Numbered from the stretch's first letter, positions 54,664 to 63,775 are shown. The stretch is 64,000 nt of DNA from Parvibaculum lavamentivorans DS-1 (GCF_000017565.1 NC_009719.1:2649001-2713000), one strand, 5' to 3'. Numbers and translations are program-made. Notes: generated by a model from the sequence alone, not told the origin.

Positions 54664-55109
54664 AACCCGATGTGCCTGTCGTCATGCGCGGTCTCTTCGG
54701 CACCATGCTGACGGAGATCGCGCCGAACCTCACCGCCGAGTATTCCGCCGGCAGTATCGGCATCATGAGCATGATGATCTTCATGACCGCCGAGGAATAT
54801 GACCGCGCGGCGGATATCCGTGCCGCCGAGAATGCCGAAATGCGGGCGCTCTTCGCCGAGGCTGCGGGCCTCGTCGATGATGCCGGGCTCAAGGCGAAAC
54901 TTGCGGAAGCCGCGAAGGGCAGGGACGGCTCTCTCCGGGTCAGCGCGCTCGACAAGGAAAATTCGGCACTTGCCGCACTGCTGATCGAGCTTCATGTCCA
55001 TGCGGAGGAAAGCACGGCGCCTCACGCCGCCGGTCTCGAAGCCCGCATATGGGACTATCTCCTGGCCTCGGTCGAGCGAAGAAAGCTGCCTTTTCCGGCG
55101 CTTGGCTAG
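54660..55109 (+). CDS. hypothetical 149-residue helical protein
   Basis: Starts on the stop of the phosphotransferase gene (ATGA), so it is translationally coupled to it. The sequence is predicted helical: LFGTMLTEIAPNLTAEYSAG, TAEEYDRAADIRAAENAEMR, ALFAEAAGLVDDAGLKAKLA, ALIELHVHAEESTAPHAAG. No motif is recognised. The coupling to the kinase-like protein suggests a joint role, perhaps as a subunit or a chaperone-like partner, but this is inference from order only. Confidence 0.75.
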   Translation: MKPDVPVVMRGLFGTMLTEIAPNLTAEYSAGSIGIMSMMIFMTAEEYDRAADIRAAENAEMRALFAEAAGLVDDAGLKAKLAEAAKGRDGSLRVSALDKENSALAALLIELHVHAEESTAPHAAGLEARIWDYLLASVERRKLPFPALG

Positions 55110-55169
55110 GGGCTTCCCAGCGCCTCGCCGCCGCGCTATCAGTGAGCACCGCCCGGGGCTCACCAATCC

Positions 55170-56363
55170 ATGTCTCTCGCCATCCGCCTTGCGACCGTCT
55201 ACGGCACGATGTTCCTGTTCACGGGCGTCTATCTGCCGTTCTTTCCGGTATGGCTGAAGTCCGAGGGCCTCGCACCGACCGAGATTTCGCTGGTCGTCGC
55301 GCTGTCCCTGTTCCTGCGCATCGTCGTCAGTCCCTTCTTCGCCGCCGTCGCGGACAGGCTGGGCGACCGCCGCCGCGTCATTCTGTGGCTCGCATGGGTG
55401 TCGCTCGCCGTCGGCGCGCTCTTTCTGCTGGTGGAGGGCTTCGGGCCCATCCTTCTCGTCTCGCTGGTGCTGAACGCGGTCTTTCCGTCCATCGGCCCCC
55501 TGGTCGAAACGATCTCCATGCGCGCCCGTATCGATCACGGCATGAACTACGGCCGCGTCCGTCTATGGGGCTCCATCACCTTCGTGGGCGCGAGCGTTGG
55601 CGCGGGCTGGCTTCTCGAATGGAACCCGCCTTCCATCATCGCCGTCTGCCTCGTCGCGGCGCTTGCCTTCAACATTGCCGGTCTCTGGCTCCTGCCGCGC
55701 GAGGTCGGGCGTCTGCGCAAGCCCGTGCCGAGCGGCCGCCAGTTCGCGGATGTGCTGCAGATCGGCCGCCACCCGGTCTTCATCCTGTTCGTGCTGACGG
55801 CGAGCCTCACCCAGGCGACCCATGCCGTCTATTACGCCTTCGGCTCGCTCGCCTGGCAGCTTCAGGGTTATTCGGACAGCGTGATCGGCCTTCTTTGGGC
55901 GACGGGCGTTCTCGCCGAGATCGTCCTTTTCTACATTTCCGGGCCGTTGATGGCGCGTTTCGGGGCGGTCCGCCTGCTCATGCTGGCCGCCGCCGCCGCC
56001 ATTCTCCGCTGGACCGTCACGGCCTTGAGCCCGCCTCTCGCCCTGCTTTTCGTCATGCAGGCGCTGCATGGCCTCACCTTCGGCGCGGCACATCTCGGCG
56101 CGGTGCAGTTCGTCGCGCAGGCGGCGCCGCCAAGGCTTGCGGCCACGGCCCAGAGCCTATACGCAGCCATGGCGTCCGGCGTTATGATGGGCCTTGTGAC
56201 CATCGGCATGGGGCCCATCTATGAAAGGCTTGGGCCTTATGCCTATTTCGTGATGGCGGGCGCGGGGGCGGTGGCCCTCGCCGGTGCCGTTCTTGTCGCG
56301 ATGTGCTGGAACGGCGACGTGCTCGTGCCGGAAGAAGAACAGGAAGAAGAAAATGGCAATTGA
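55170..56363 (+). CDS. MFS transporter (phenylpropionate-permease/PucC-like)
   Basis: A 397-residue twelve-helix major facilitator. It opens LATVYGTMFLFTGVYLPFFP with VWLKSEGLAPTEISLVVALS, and the A-like motif is FFAAVADRLGDRRRVILWL. The pattern follows the MFS_1_like group that includes HcaT (3-phenylpropionate permease). The repeated half starts near residue 210. The last 10 residues are a Glu-rich tail (PEEEQEEENGN) that overlaps the start of the next gene by 11 bases. Its place beside a TauD-type oxygenase suggests uptake of an aromatic or sulfonated compound. Confidence 0.88.
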   Translation: MSLAIRLATVYGTMFLFTGVYLPFFPVWLKSEGLAPTEISLVVALSLFLRIVVSPFFAAVADRLGDRRRVILWLAWVSLAVGALFLLVEGFGPILLVSLVLNAVFPSIGPLVETISMRARIDHGMNYGRVRLWGSITFVGASVGAGWLLEWNPPSIIAVCLVAALAFNIAGLWLLPREVGRLRKPVPSGRQFADVLQIGRHPVFILFVLTASLTQATHAVYYAFGSLAWQLQGYSDSVIGLLWATGVLAEIVLFYISGPLMARFGAVRLLMLAAAAAILRWTVTALSPPLALLFVMQALHGLTFGAAHLGAVQFVAQAAPPRLAATAQSLYAAMASGVMMGLVTIGMGPIYERLGPYAYFVMAGAGAVALAGAVLVAMCWNGDVLVPEEEQEEENGN

Positions 56364-57210
56364 AGTCATTCCCACAGGTGCGGCGCTCGGCGCGGAGGTG
56401 CGCGGTCTCGATCTCTCGAAGCCCTTGAGCGCGGACGATTTCGAAGCCGTGCAGCAGGCCTGGTACGATCACATCGTGCTCCTCTTCCGCGGCCAGAAAA
56501 TTTCCGACGACGATCTCATCCGCTTCTCGCAGCATTTCGGCGAACTCGACATCGCGCCTGCCAGCGCCACCGACATGGCGGGCGGCCAGGAAAAGTCGCG
56601 GCCGGAAATCTGGATCATCTCCAACGTGATCGAGAACGGAAAGCCGATCGGCGCGCTCGGCGACAAGGAAGCCGAGTGGCATACCGATATGTCCTATGTC
56701 GCGCAGCCGCCCATGGCGAGCGTCCTCTATTCGCTCGAAATTCCGAGCGCGGGCGGCGATACGAGCTTTGCCAATATGTACAAGGCGCTTGAAGAACTGC
56801 CGGCGGATCTGCGCGCCGCCATCGAAACCCGCATGGTCAATCACGATGCGAGCACGACGAGTGTCGGCGAGCTGCGCGCAGGCGCCGATGCCGTTCTCGA
56901 TGTGCGTACCGCGCCTGGCGCCAAGCACCCAGCCATCCGCACGCATCCGGCGACAGGCGGCAAGGCGCTTTATCTCGGCCGCCGCCTCAATGGATATATC
57001 GAAGGCTGTTCCGTCGAGGAGAGCGAGAAGCTTCTCGACCGGCTCTGGGCGCATTGCGCGAAGCCTGAATTTTCGTGGACGCATAAATGGGCGGTCGGCG
57101 ATCTTCTCGTCTGGGACAATCGTTCGGCGATTCACCGCCGCGCCAGTTTCGACGGGCGCGAGCGGCGTGTCATGCACCGCACCCAGATCAAGGGCGACCG
57201 GCCGCGCTGA
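56353..57210 (+). CDS. TauD/TfdA family Fe(II)/2-oxoglutarate dioxygenase
   Basis: A 285-residue alpha-ketoglutarate-dependent dioxygenase. The iron triad H-x-D...H is H110 and D112 (EAEWHTDMSYVAQPP) with the distal His in NRSAIHRRASF near residue 260; the 2-oxoglutarate-binding Arg is in the same C-terminal block (RERRVMHRTQIKG). N-terminal LGAEVRGLDLSKPLSADDFE is the family opening. TauD releases sulfite from taurine and TfdA cleaves 2,4-D; the true substrate here is not set. ATG 56353 overlaps the MFS stop, so carrier and oxygenase are co-translated. Confidence 0.93.
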   Translation: MAIEVIPTGAALGAEVRGLDLSKPLSADDFEAVQQAWYDHIVLLFRGQKISDDDLIRFSQHFGELDIAPASATDMAGGQEKSRPEIWIISNVIENGKPIGALGDKEAEWHTDMSYVAQPPMASVLYSLEIPSAGGDTSFANMYKALEELPADLRAAIETRMVNHDASTTSVGELRAGADAVLDVRTAPGAKHPAIRTHPATGGKALYLGRRLNGYIEGCSVEESEKLLDRLWAHCAKPEFSWTHKWAVGDLLVWDNRSAIHRRASFDGRERRVMHRTQIKGDRPR

Positions 57211-57308
57211 CCTCCCGCCTACGTTGCGTCAATTTTCCCGCGTTTGACATCTCCCGTGGATGCGCCAGTTATTGCATCAACAGCATTCAATAAACGGGAG
57301 AACGCACC

Positions 57309-58322
57309 ATGCTCGCAATGGCCATTCAGGGCGAATTCGGCATCGACAATCTGAAGCCGCTTGAGCGGCCCGTGCCCAAGGCCGGGCCGGGGCAGGTGGT
57401 CGTGAAGATGAAGGCCGCCTCGCTCAACTACCGCGATCTCGCGACCGTGGTCGGCATGGGCGGTAATCCGAAACTTCTCCCCCTCGTGCCGCTGTCGGAT
57501 GGCTGCGGTGAAATCGTCGAGGCGGGCGAGGGCGTCACGCGGCTGAAAGTCGGCGACCGGGTCGCGCCGAGTTTCTTTCAGGGCTGGTTTGCCGGCGGGC
57601 CGCGCGCGGAAGTGCTCGGCGCCACCGCGCTTGGCGGGCCGATCGACGGCTGCGCGCAGGAATATATGTGCCTCTCCGCCGAAGGCATGTCGAAGGCCCC
57701 GGCCAATCTCTCCGATGCGGAAGTCGCCTGTCTTCCCTGCGCCGGGCTCACCGCATGGCGCGCGCTCGTCGTCGAAGGAAACATCAAGGCCGGCGACACG
57801 GTGCTGGTGCAGGGCACGGGCGGCGTCTCGATCTTCGCCCTGCAATTCGCCAAGGTGATGGGCGCGCGCGTCATCGTCACTTCGTCTTCGGATGAAAAAC
57901 TTGAACGCGCCAAAAAGCTCGGCGCGGACGATTTCATCAACTACAAGGCCACGCCGAACTGGGCGGGCGAGGCGCGCAAGCTCACCGGCGGGCGCGGCGT
58001 CGATCATGTGGTCGAGGTCGGCGGCGCGGACACGTTCCCGCAATCCATCATGGCGTCGCGCGTCGGCGGTCATGTCGCCGTCATCGGCCTTCTGTCGGGC
58101 ATGACGAAGGATGTGAACGTCGCGGCGATCTTCTCGCAGAACCTCAAGATCAGCGGCATCACCGTCGGCAGCCGGACGCATTTCGAGGAAATGTCCCGTG
58201 CCATCGAGCAGAACGATATTCACCCCGTCATCGACGAGCGTTTCCCGCTCGCCGATGCGCAGTCCGCCTTCCGGCTCATGCAGGGGGCGTCGCATCTCGG
58301 CAAGATCGTGCTAGATATATAA
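57309..58322 (+). CDS. zinc-independent medium-chain dehydrogenase/reductase (quinone oxidoreductase-like)
   Basis: A 337-residue MDR protein. N-terminal KMKAASLNYRDLATVVGMGG and PLVPLSDGCGEIVEAGEGVT, then AGLTAWRALVVEGNIKAGDT and VLVQGTGGVSIFALQFAKVM give the fold and NADPH Rossmann motif (GTGGVS). The zinc-ligand Cys of alcohol dehydrogenases is absent and no structural Cys cluster is present, so it is a quinone-reductase or enoyl-reductase type. It is separated from the dioxygenase by 98 bp; it may handle the oxidised product. Confidence 0.9.
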   Translation: MLAMAIQGEFGIDNLKPLERPVPKAGPGQVVVKMKAASLNYRDLATVVGMGGNPKLLPLVPLSDGCGEIVEAGEGVTRLKVGDRVAPSFFQGWFAGGPRAEVLGATALGGPIDGCAQEYMCLSAEGMSKAPANLSDAEVACLPCAGLTAWRALVVEGNIKAGDTVLVQGTGGVSIFALQFAKVMGARVIVTSSSDEKLERAKKLGADDFINYKATPNWAGEARKLTGGRGVDHVVEVGGADTFPQSIMASRVGGHVAVIGLLSGMTKDVNVAAIFSQNLKISGITVGSRTHFEEMSRAIEQNDIHPVIDERFPLADAQSAFRLMQGASHLGKIVLDI

Positions 58323-58389
58323 CGTCTTGATTAAATATTAGCTTTGGTGTTAAATATCTTCCTGTGACCAGACAGGGAGGATAAACAGC

Positions 58390-58857
58390 ATGGCCGGGAA
58401 GACAGAAAGCGGGGCGCCGCACATCGTGCCCGCACTTTTCTACAAGGATCCGAACGCCGCTCTCGACTGGCTCGAAAAGGCGTTCGGATTTGAGATCGCG
58501 CTCCGCATCACGGATGATGACGGCGTCATCCAGCATGCGGAAATGGAATATGGCAATGGCCGCGTCATGATTGGCGGCGTCGACTGGGCCGAATGGCCGG
58601 CAAGCCCGAAGGCCATAGGCGGCAAGAACACCCAGTGCATTCATGTGCAGGTGAAGGACGTCATGGCGCATTTCAAGCGCGCGAAGGATGCGGGCGCGAA
58701 TATTGCTGCCGAACCGCAAGACCAGTTCTATGGCGACAAGGTCTACCGCGTCTTCGATCCCGAAGGCCATTTCTGGACCTTCGGACAGTCGATGCGCGTC
58801 CTCTCCAACGAGGAGATGGAAAAAGCGTCCGGCCTTAAGGTCGAAGGCAAGGGATGA
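58390..58857 (+). CDS. VOC superfamily (glyoxalase/PhnB-like) protein
   Basis: A 155-residue vicinal-oxygen-chelate protein with two beta-alpha-beta-beta-beta modules: PHIVPALFYKDPNAALDWLE, KAFGFEIALRITDDDGVIQH, AEMEYGNGRVMIGG and the second half CIHVQVKDVMAHFKRAKDAG, VYRVFDPEGHFWTFGQSM. The metal-ligand Glu/His set is partly seen (AEMEYG, DPEGHFW). This YybH/PhnB-like group often travels with an ArsR regulator and an SRPBCC protein, as here. AGGGAGG precedes the start. Function unknown. Confidence 0.9.
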   Translation: MAGKTESGAPHIVPALFYKDPNAALDWLEKAFGFEIALRITDDDGVIQHAEMEYGNGRVMIGGVDWAEWPASPKAIGGKNTQCIHVQVKDVMAHFKRAKDAGANIAAEPQDQFYGDKVYRVFDPEGHFWTFGQSMRVLSNEEMEKASGLKVEGKG

Positions 58858-59216
58858 GCGCCGCGCCCGCTGAGCCGGAGGAGATCGACCGCATCCTCGC
58901 CGCGCTCGCCGATCCCACGCGCCGCCGCATGGTGGATCTTCTGCGCGACGGCCCGATGCGCGCGGGCGAGCTTGCCGCCGCCTTCGACATCAGCGGCCCT
59001 GCTGTCAGCCGCCATCTGCGCGTGCTGCGCGAAAACGATCTGATAGAGGAGGAGGCGGCGGGCGACGACCGCCGTCTCCGCGTCTATCGGCTCCGCGCCG
59101 CGCCTTTCGCCGATCTGCAATCATGGCTCGAGGAAGTGGCGGCCTTCTGGACCGTGCAGCTTTCCGCCTTCAAGAAACACGCGGAAGGCAAGTCCCGCAA
59201 AGGCAGGAAGAAGTGA
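58854..59216 (+). CDS. ArsR family transcriptional regulator
   Basis: A 120-residue winged-helix regulator: IDRILAALADPTRRRMVDLL, RDGPMRAGELAAAFDISGPA, VSRHLRVLRENDLIEEEAAG, DDRRLRVYRLRAAPFADLQS. No cysteine or His metal site is present, so it is the non-metal ArsR type that usually controls an adjacent SRPBCC gene. It overlaps the VOC stop by four bases and is followed by the SRPBCC gene at GTGA overlap, giving a compact three-gene operon. Confidence 0.92.
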   Translation: MSAAPAEPEEIDRILAALADPTRRRMVDLLRDGPMRAGELAAAFDISGPAVSRHLRVLRENDLIEEEAAGDDRRLRVYRLRAAPFADLQSWLEEVAAFWTVQLSAFKKHAEGKSRKGRKK

Positions 59217-59698
59217 GCGCCGCCGTCATGGTCGGCATCACGCTCGATGTCGAGCCGGAAGAGGCTTTCCGTCTGTTCACGGAGGAAGTGGATGTCTGGT
59301 GGCAGCGCGGGCCCAAGTTCCGCTTCCGCCCGCGCGCCCATGGCACCATGAAGTTCGAGCCGGGGGAGGGCGGCCGTCTGGTCGAAATCTATGATGAGGC
59401 GAAGGGCGATCTCTATGAGGTCGGCCGTATTCTCGTCTGGGAGCCGGGCCATCGCCTCGTCTTCGAGTGGCGTGGGCCCAATTTCCGCGAGGGGCAGGTG
59501 ACGGAAGTCGAACTCAAGTTCAAGGCGGTCGATGCCGGAACGCGCATCACGCTCGAACATCGCGGCTGGGAAACCCTGCCGCAAGATCATCCCGCCCGCC
59601 ACGGCCTCAGCGACCGCGCCTTCCTCACCATGCAGGGCGGCTGGTGGGAAGAGCAATTGGTGGCGATGAGGGGGAAGGTGGGACGAGAGGGCCGTTGA
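59213..59698 (+). CDS. SRPBCC/AHSA1 domain protein
   Basis: A 161-residue START-like (helix-grip) protein of the activator-of-Hsp90 (AHSA1) family: VGITLDVEPEEAFRLFTEEV, DVWWQRGPKFRFRPRAHGTM, RLVEIYDEAKGDLYEVGRIL, HRLVFEWRGPNFREGQVTEV, GTRITLEHRGWETLPQDHPA. It binds a hydrophobic ligand in the cavity. The start at GTG 59213 overlaps the ArsR stop; ATG 59228 is possible. Such SRPBCC genes are the usual partners of this ArsR type. Confidence 0.9.
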   Translation: MSAAVMVGITLDVEPEEAFRLFTEEVDVWWQRGPKFRFRPRAHGTMKFEPGEGGRLVEIYDEAKGDLYEVGRILVWEPGHRLVFEWRGPNFREGQVTEVELKFKAVDAGTRITLEHRGWETLPQDHPARHGLSDRAFLTMQGGWWEEQLVAMRGKVGREGR

Positions 59699-59704
59699 GA
59701 CGGC

Positions 59705-60694
59705 CTACCCCCAGAGTGCCCGCTCCGGCGGATAGACGAGGCTGCTCTCATAGCGCAGCGCGTGTTCGCGGTCCTTTGCCAGAAGCAGCGGCCCGTCGAG
59801 GTCCACATAATCCGCCTGTTGCGCGATCAGCATGGCAGGCGCCATGGCGAGAGAGGTCGCCACCATGCAGCCGACCATAACGCGCAGGTTCCGCTTCTTC
59901 GCGCAGCGCATCACCGAAAGCGCCTCGGTCAGCCCGCCGGTCTTGTCGAGCTTCACATTGATGAAATCATAGAGCCCGACAAGACGCTTCATGCCTTCCA
60001 GCCCATGCGCGCTTTCATCCGCGCAGAGCGGCACGGGGCTGTCGATGCCGCGCAGCACCTCGTCTTCCGCCGCCGGCACCGGCTGCTCGATCAGCGAAAC
60101 GCCGAGCCGCGCCAGTTCATGCGCCATCGGCAGAACCTGTTCGGGCTTCCAGCCCTCATTGGCATCGACGATCAGCGCCGCGTTGGGCGCGCCCGCCCGC
60201 ACCGCTTCCACGCGCGCAATGTCCTCGTCGCCGCCTTCGCCGAGCTTGAGTTTCAGGAGAGGCCGGTGCGATGCGCGCTTTGCCGCTTCCTGCATTTCGG
60301 CAGCCGTGCCGAGGCTCAGCGTATAGGCCGTGGTGAGGGCCCGGGGGGCGGCGCCAAGCTGCGCCATTTCCCAAACCTCCTTGCCGGCGAGCTTCGCCTC
60401 GAGGTCCCACAGCGCGCAGTCGAGGGCGTTGCGTGCCGCGCCGCGCGGCATGGCGCGTTGCAGGTCTTCGCGGCTCATGCCTTCGCCGATTGCCTGGACC
60501 TGCGCCTTGATGGCGGCGATCACGTCCTTTTCGTTTTCATTGTAGCGGGCATAGGGCACGCATTCGCCGCGTCCCGTCAGGCCCATTTCCGTCACCGTGA
60601 CCACGACCACCCGCGCCTCGGTCTTCGAGCCGCGAGAGATTGTGAACGCCCCGGCGATGGGCCATGACTCTGCTTCGACGGTGATTTCGCGCAT
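59705..60694 (-). CDS. dipeptide epimerase (L-Ala-D/L-Glu epimerase, enolase superfamily)
   Basis: A 329-residue enolase-superfamily enzyme. The N-terminal capping domain begins REITVEAESWPIAGAFTISR. The barrel has the catalytic K-x-K in LLKLKLGEGGDEDI, metal ligands D in LIVDANEGW, E in SLIEQPVPAAE and D/E in PLCADESAHG, and the second Lys in FINVKLDKTGGLTEA. This set is that of L-Ala-D/L-Glu and related dipeptide epimerases, which recycle murein peptides. ATG 60694 is used (an extra 12 residues upstream is possible). It ends six bases from the convergent SRPBCC gene. Confidence 0.92.
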   Translation of the reverse strand: MREITVEAESWPIAGAFTISRGSKTEARVVVVTVTEMGLTGRGECVPYARYNENEKDVIAAIKAQVQAIGEGMSREDLQRAMPRGAARNALDCALWDLEAKLAGKEVWEMAQLGAAPRALTTAYTLSLGTAAEMQEAAKRASHRPLLKLKLGEGGDEDIARVEAVRAGAPNAALIVDANEGWKPEQVLPMAHELARLGVSLIEQPVPAAEDEVLRGIDSPVPLCADESAHGLEGMKRLVGLYDFINVKLDKTGGLTEALSVMRCAKKRNLRVMVGCMVATSLAMAPAMLIAQQADYVDLDGPLLLAKDREHALRYESSLVYPPERALWG

Positions 60695-60798
60695 CTGGGA
60701 ACTCGGGGCAAGGAGGCGGGGGCGGAACATTGCGCCGAATGATGGCCTTTGTGTGCGCTACCTCCAAGCCCTGAAATTTTTTCCCGATCCGATACGGT

Positions 60799-63060
60799 CT
60801 AGATGCGGCCGGCGAAGAAGGCCCCGTTCCAGTGGTCGCCGGGCGGATTCGCCTCGTATTGCGCGATCCTCGTCTCGTAGAAGTCGTAGAGCGTCGGAAT
60901 GGCGCCGTTGAGCTTGCGGCATTCGGCGATGGCCGCCCGTGCTTCCGCCCAGCGTTGGCTGCGATAGGCCGAGAAGATCAGGGCATGGGCTTCCTGAAGC
61001 GCGCGGAACTTCGGGTTGGCCCGCATGATCGGGTCGCCAAGCAGGGCGAAGATGCGGCGGCCTTCCGGGTGGCGCGAGGTCGATACGAGGTCAATTTCGA
61101 GCAGCGCATAGCGGCCGCCCACGGCGCGCTGCGTGCCTTCGCCGACGATGATGGCGGGGCCGTAGTGCCGGGCGTTCTTCTGCAGATAGGCCGCAAAGCT
61201 CACCGGCTCGCCCAGCACGCCATAGTCGAAGCGTTGCACGGCGCCCATGTTGCCGGTGATCGCGGTCCCTGTGTCGATGCCGACGGAGAGGCTCAGCGGC
61301 ACATGGCTCAGGTGCTGGCGGCGCGCGTCCTCTTCAAGGAACTCGTTGAGAGCTTCCAGGTTTTCGACCATCCGGAGCGCCGCATCGCAGCCTTTCGAGG
61401 CATGATCGGCCACATCCAGCGGGGCGTTCCACACGGCATAAAGTGTGTCGCCCACGGCGCGGTCCACCATGCCGTTCCGGTCCTGCACGATCTTGGTCAT
61501 CGGCGAGAAGAAGCGGTTCAGGATGTCGGCATAGGCGGTCGGGTCTTCCAGGTAGCGGTCGGCGATGATGTTGAAGCCGCGCAGGCCGACGACGACGGAG
61601 GTCACGTCGCGCAGCGCGCCCTCGGCGCGGATCATGTGCGGGTTCGCCTTCACGCGCGCAAGGCCGGAGGAGGAGAGGCGGCGGCCGAACTGCGTTTCGA
61701 CAAAGCGGATTTCGTCCTCGGTGTGGAGCCGTGTCATCAGGGCGCAGGTCAGCGCCGCCAGCACGAGCGTCACGCCGCCCAGCGTCGGGTCGATCAGCCA
61801 GCGATGCGTCTCGAATGCCCACCAGGAGCCATAGGCCGCGCCGCCGATCAGCAGCAGCGTCAGCGCAAAGCCCCAGCGGAAGCGGAAGCGCCGCACCACC
61901 AGAATGACGATCAGCCCGCCCAGCAGCACGAACACCTGTTCCGCCACGCCGGCCCAGCCCGGTCTTACGAGAAAGGCGCCATCGGCAATCTGGTCGATGG
62001 CATTGGCGGCAATGGCGCCGGAGGCAAGCGGAATGCCGAGCGGCGTGTCGTGCAATTGCAGGCTGCCATTGGCCGAGACGCCGATGATGGCGATGCGGCC
62101 CGCCAGCGCGCCGAGATTGGCGCCGCCGGACAGGATGCTGCCGGCCGGGATCGAGCGGCGCGTCGCTTCGCCGCCGAAATAGAGCCGCAGCTCGCCATTT
62201 TTCTGTGTAAGCGCATGGAGCCCCGTGCCCGTGATTTCCACGCGCTCCAGGCCCGGTTCGATTTCAAAGGAAAAGCCGCTCTCCGGTGCGCGCACGACCG
62301 CGCGATAGCCGGCGCCGCCTCTGGCGACGCGTAAGGCTTCGAGCACGTTCGATGGATAGAGCGTGCCGTCGAGCGCGGTCAGCATCGGCAGTCCGCGTAT
62401 CGTCTCGCCATGATCCCGCTCGGGCAGGCTCGCGCCATTGCCGGTCGCCGCCGCCTCGAAGAGCGGCAGGCTCGGTCGCCAGGTCTCGTAGTCCCGCATG
62501 TAATGGCGCGGGTCGCCGCCGCTGGGCGTAATGCTGGCGGGGCGGGCAGGCGTGTGCTGGCCGTCGAAGGATGTCTTGCCCGGAACGAAGGAAACGACCG
62601 ATTTCGACGAGGAAAGGAGCGCCGCCAGTTCGCGTTCGTGGTTCGGCAGGCCGCTCAGCGTGCGGCTGAAGCCGTTGAACTTCTCTCCGGCGGGGAAAGG
62701 AGACCAGAGCCGCAGCAATTCGCTCGTCGCGGTCGGGTCGGCGTCCGCCAGTGTCATGTCGATCACGATGGCGCTCGCGCCCGCGTCGCGCACTTTTTCG
62801 ACCAGCATGTCGAGGCGCTTGCGCGGCCAGGGCCAGGCGCCGAAGCGTTTCGCGGTCTCGGTGTCGATATCGACATAAACGGCGTGAGGTCCGCCCGCGC
62901 CCGCTTCGCGCGGCAGGATGCGCTGATAGAGGTCGAAGGCCCGGTTCTGCAGGAATGTGCCCGCACCGTGCGGATCGTTGATCGCCACGAATACGCTCAG
63001 CACCAGCACAAGGCCGGGCAGGATGGCGGAAAGTCTGCGGAACGCCGGTGTAGGATTCAT
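60799..63060 (-). CDS. CHASE2-domain membrane protein with degenerate class III cyclase domain
   Basis: A 753-residue sensor. An N-terminal membrane segment (about 10-30) precedes an extracytoplasmic CHASE2 domain (about 35-350, with NRAFDLYQRILPREAG and YVDIDTETAKRFGAWPWPRK). Three more membrane helices lie near 365-430. The cyclase domain is at about 485-680. Key class III residues are lost: the first metal Asp (family DxRGF) is G492 (VVVGLRGFN), the Asn of the VNLAxRL motif is S621 and the transition-state Arg is Y625 (GEPVSFAAYLQ); D538 (VGDTLYAVW) is kept. The DNA at these codons was checked. It is therefore probably not an active adenylate cyclase but may act as a sensor or in a heterodimer. 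Confidence 0.9.
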   Translation of the reverse strand: MNPTPAFRRLSAILPGLVLVLSVFVAINDPHGAGTFLQNRAFDLYQRILPREAGAGGPHAVYVDIDTETAKRFGAWPWPRKRLDMLVEKVRDAGASAIVIDMTLADADPTATSELLRLWSPFPAGEKFNGFSRTLSGLPNHERELAALLSSSKSVVSFVPGKTSFDGQHTPARPASITPSGGDPRHYMRDYETWRPSLPLFEAAATGNGASLPERDHGETIRGLPMLTALDGTLYPSNVLEALRVARGGAGYRAVVRAPESGFSFEIEPGLERVEITGTGLHALTQKNGELRLYFGGEATRRSIPAGSILSGGANLGALAGRIAIIGVSANGSLQLHDTPLGIPLASGAIAANAIDQIADGAFLVRPGWAGVAEQVFVLLGGLIVILVVRRFRFRWGFALTLLLIGGAAYGSWWAFETHRWLIDPTLGGVTLVLAALTCALMTRLHTEDEIRFVETQFGRRLSSSGLARVKANPHMIRAEGALRDVTSVVVGLRGFNIIADRYLEDPTAYADILNRFFSPMTKIVQDRNGMVDRAVGDTLYAVWNAPLDVADHASKGCDAALRMVENLEALNEFLEEDARRQHLSHVPLSLSVGIDTGTAITGNMGAVQRFDYGVLGEPVSFAAYLQKNARHYGPAIIVGEGTQRAVGGRYALLEIDLVSTSRHPEGRRIFALLGDPIMRANPKFRALQEAHALIFSAYRSQRWAEARAAIAECRKLNGAIPTLYDFYETRIAQYEANPPGDHWNGAFFAGRI

Positions 63061-63225
63061 GTCTCTACTTGCCCCGACACCCGGACGCAGGTGCAGGGAT
63101 TGCCCCAAATTGAACCTTCCGGCTCCACCGCGTCCCGTTATGGAACGTGGAAAGGAGCCGTCAGTTCCACCGTTGCAGCTTTCGTTCCAGAGTTCCGGGC
63201 CGCAAGGGGGCAGTCGAGAGCGGGC

Positions 63226-63624
63226 TTATTCCGCGCCGGTTTCGGATTTGAGATAGGCGATCAGGCTGGCGCGGTCCTCTTCCTTCTTGAGGCCCGGGAA
63301 AGCCATGTTCGTGCCGGGAACCATGGCAGCCGGCTTTTCGAGATAGACCGACAGGGTCTCTTCCGACCAGACCAGGCCCTCGGCGCCTTTTGCCGTCATC
63401 GCCTTGGAGAATTTCACGCCTTCCTTGGTGCCGGCGGTGCGGCCGAATACGCCGTGAAGGTTCGGGCCGATGCCGTCCTTGCCGCCTTCCTCGAGGGTAT
63501 GGCAAGCCTTGCAGCGGGCGAAGATCTTCTTGCCGTCCGCGAGGTCCGGCCCTTCGGCCAGCGCGGCGCCCGAAATGGTCATGGCAAGGGAAATCGCTGC
63601 AAATCCGTGGAACAGGTCGCGCAT
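63226..63624 (-). CDS. class I cytochrome c (c2/c550-like)
   Basis: A 132-residue periplasmic heme protein. MRDLFHGFAAISLAMTISGA is followed by a cleavage site after ALA; heme attachment is CKACH (KIFARCKACHTLEEGG), and the axial Met is in PGTNMAFPGLKKEEDRASLI. IGPNLHGVFGR is the class I signature. It is an electron carrier, probably to a terminal oxidase or an oxidoreductase. ATG 63624 follows GGAG; seven residues upstream are not signal-like. It is divergent from the gene at the right edge. Confidence 0.94.
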   Translation of the reverse strand: MRDLFHGFAAISLAMTISGAALAEGPDLADGKKIFARCKACHTLEEGGKDGIGPNLHGVFGRTAGTKEGVKFSKAMTAKGAEGLVWSEETLSVYLEKPAAMVPGTNMAFPGLKKEEDRASLIAYLKSETGAE

Positions 63625-63775
63625 GGTAACTCCTTCAATCAACACCGTTTCCGCCGAAAAAACCGCCGGCGCGGAACGGAACTTACCCTATTTCGCTGTA
63701 ATGGGAACGCCATGTGACAAGCTGGCGCGGCAAAGGCATATTTAAGGGGAGAGCGGACGCTGGATTGGGGGAAGA

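Noticed and set aside
60832-62334. A 500-codon plus-strand open frame
   Set aside because: Antisense to the CHASE2 cyclase; composition typical of a mirror frame.
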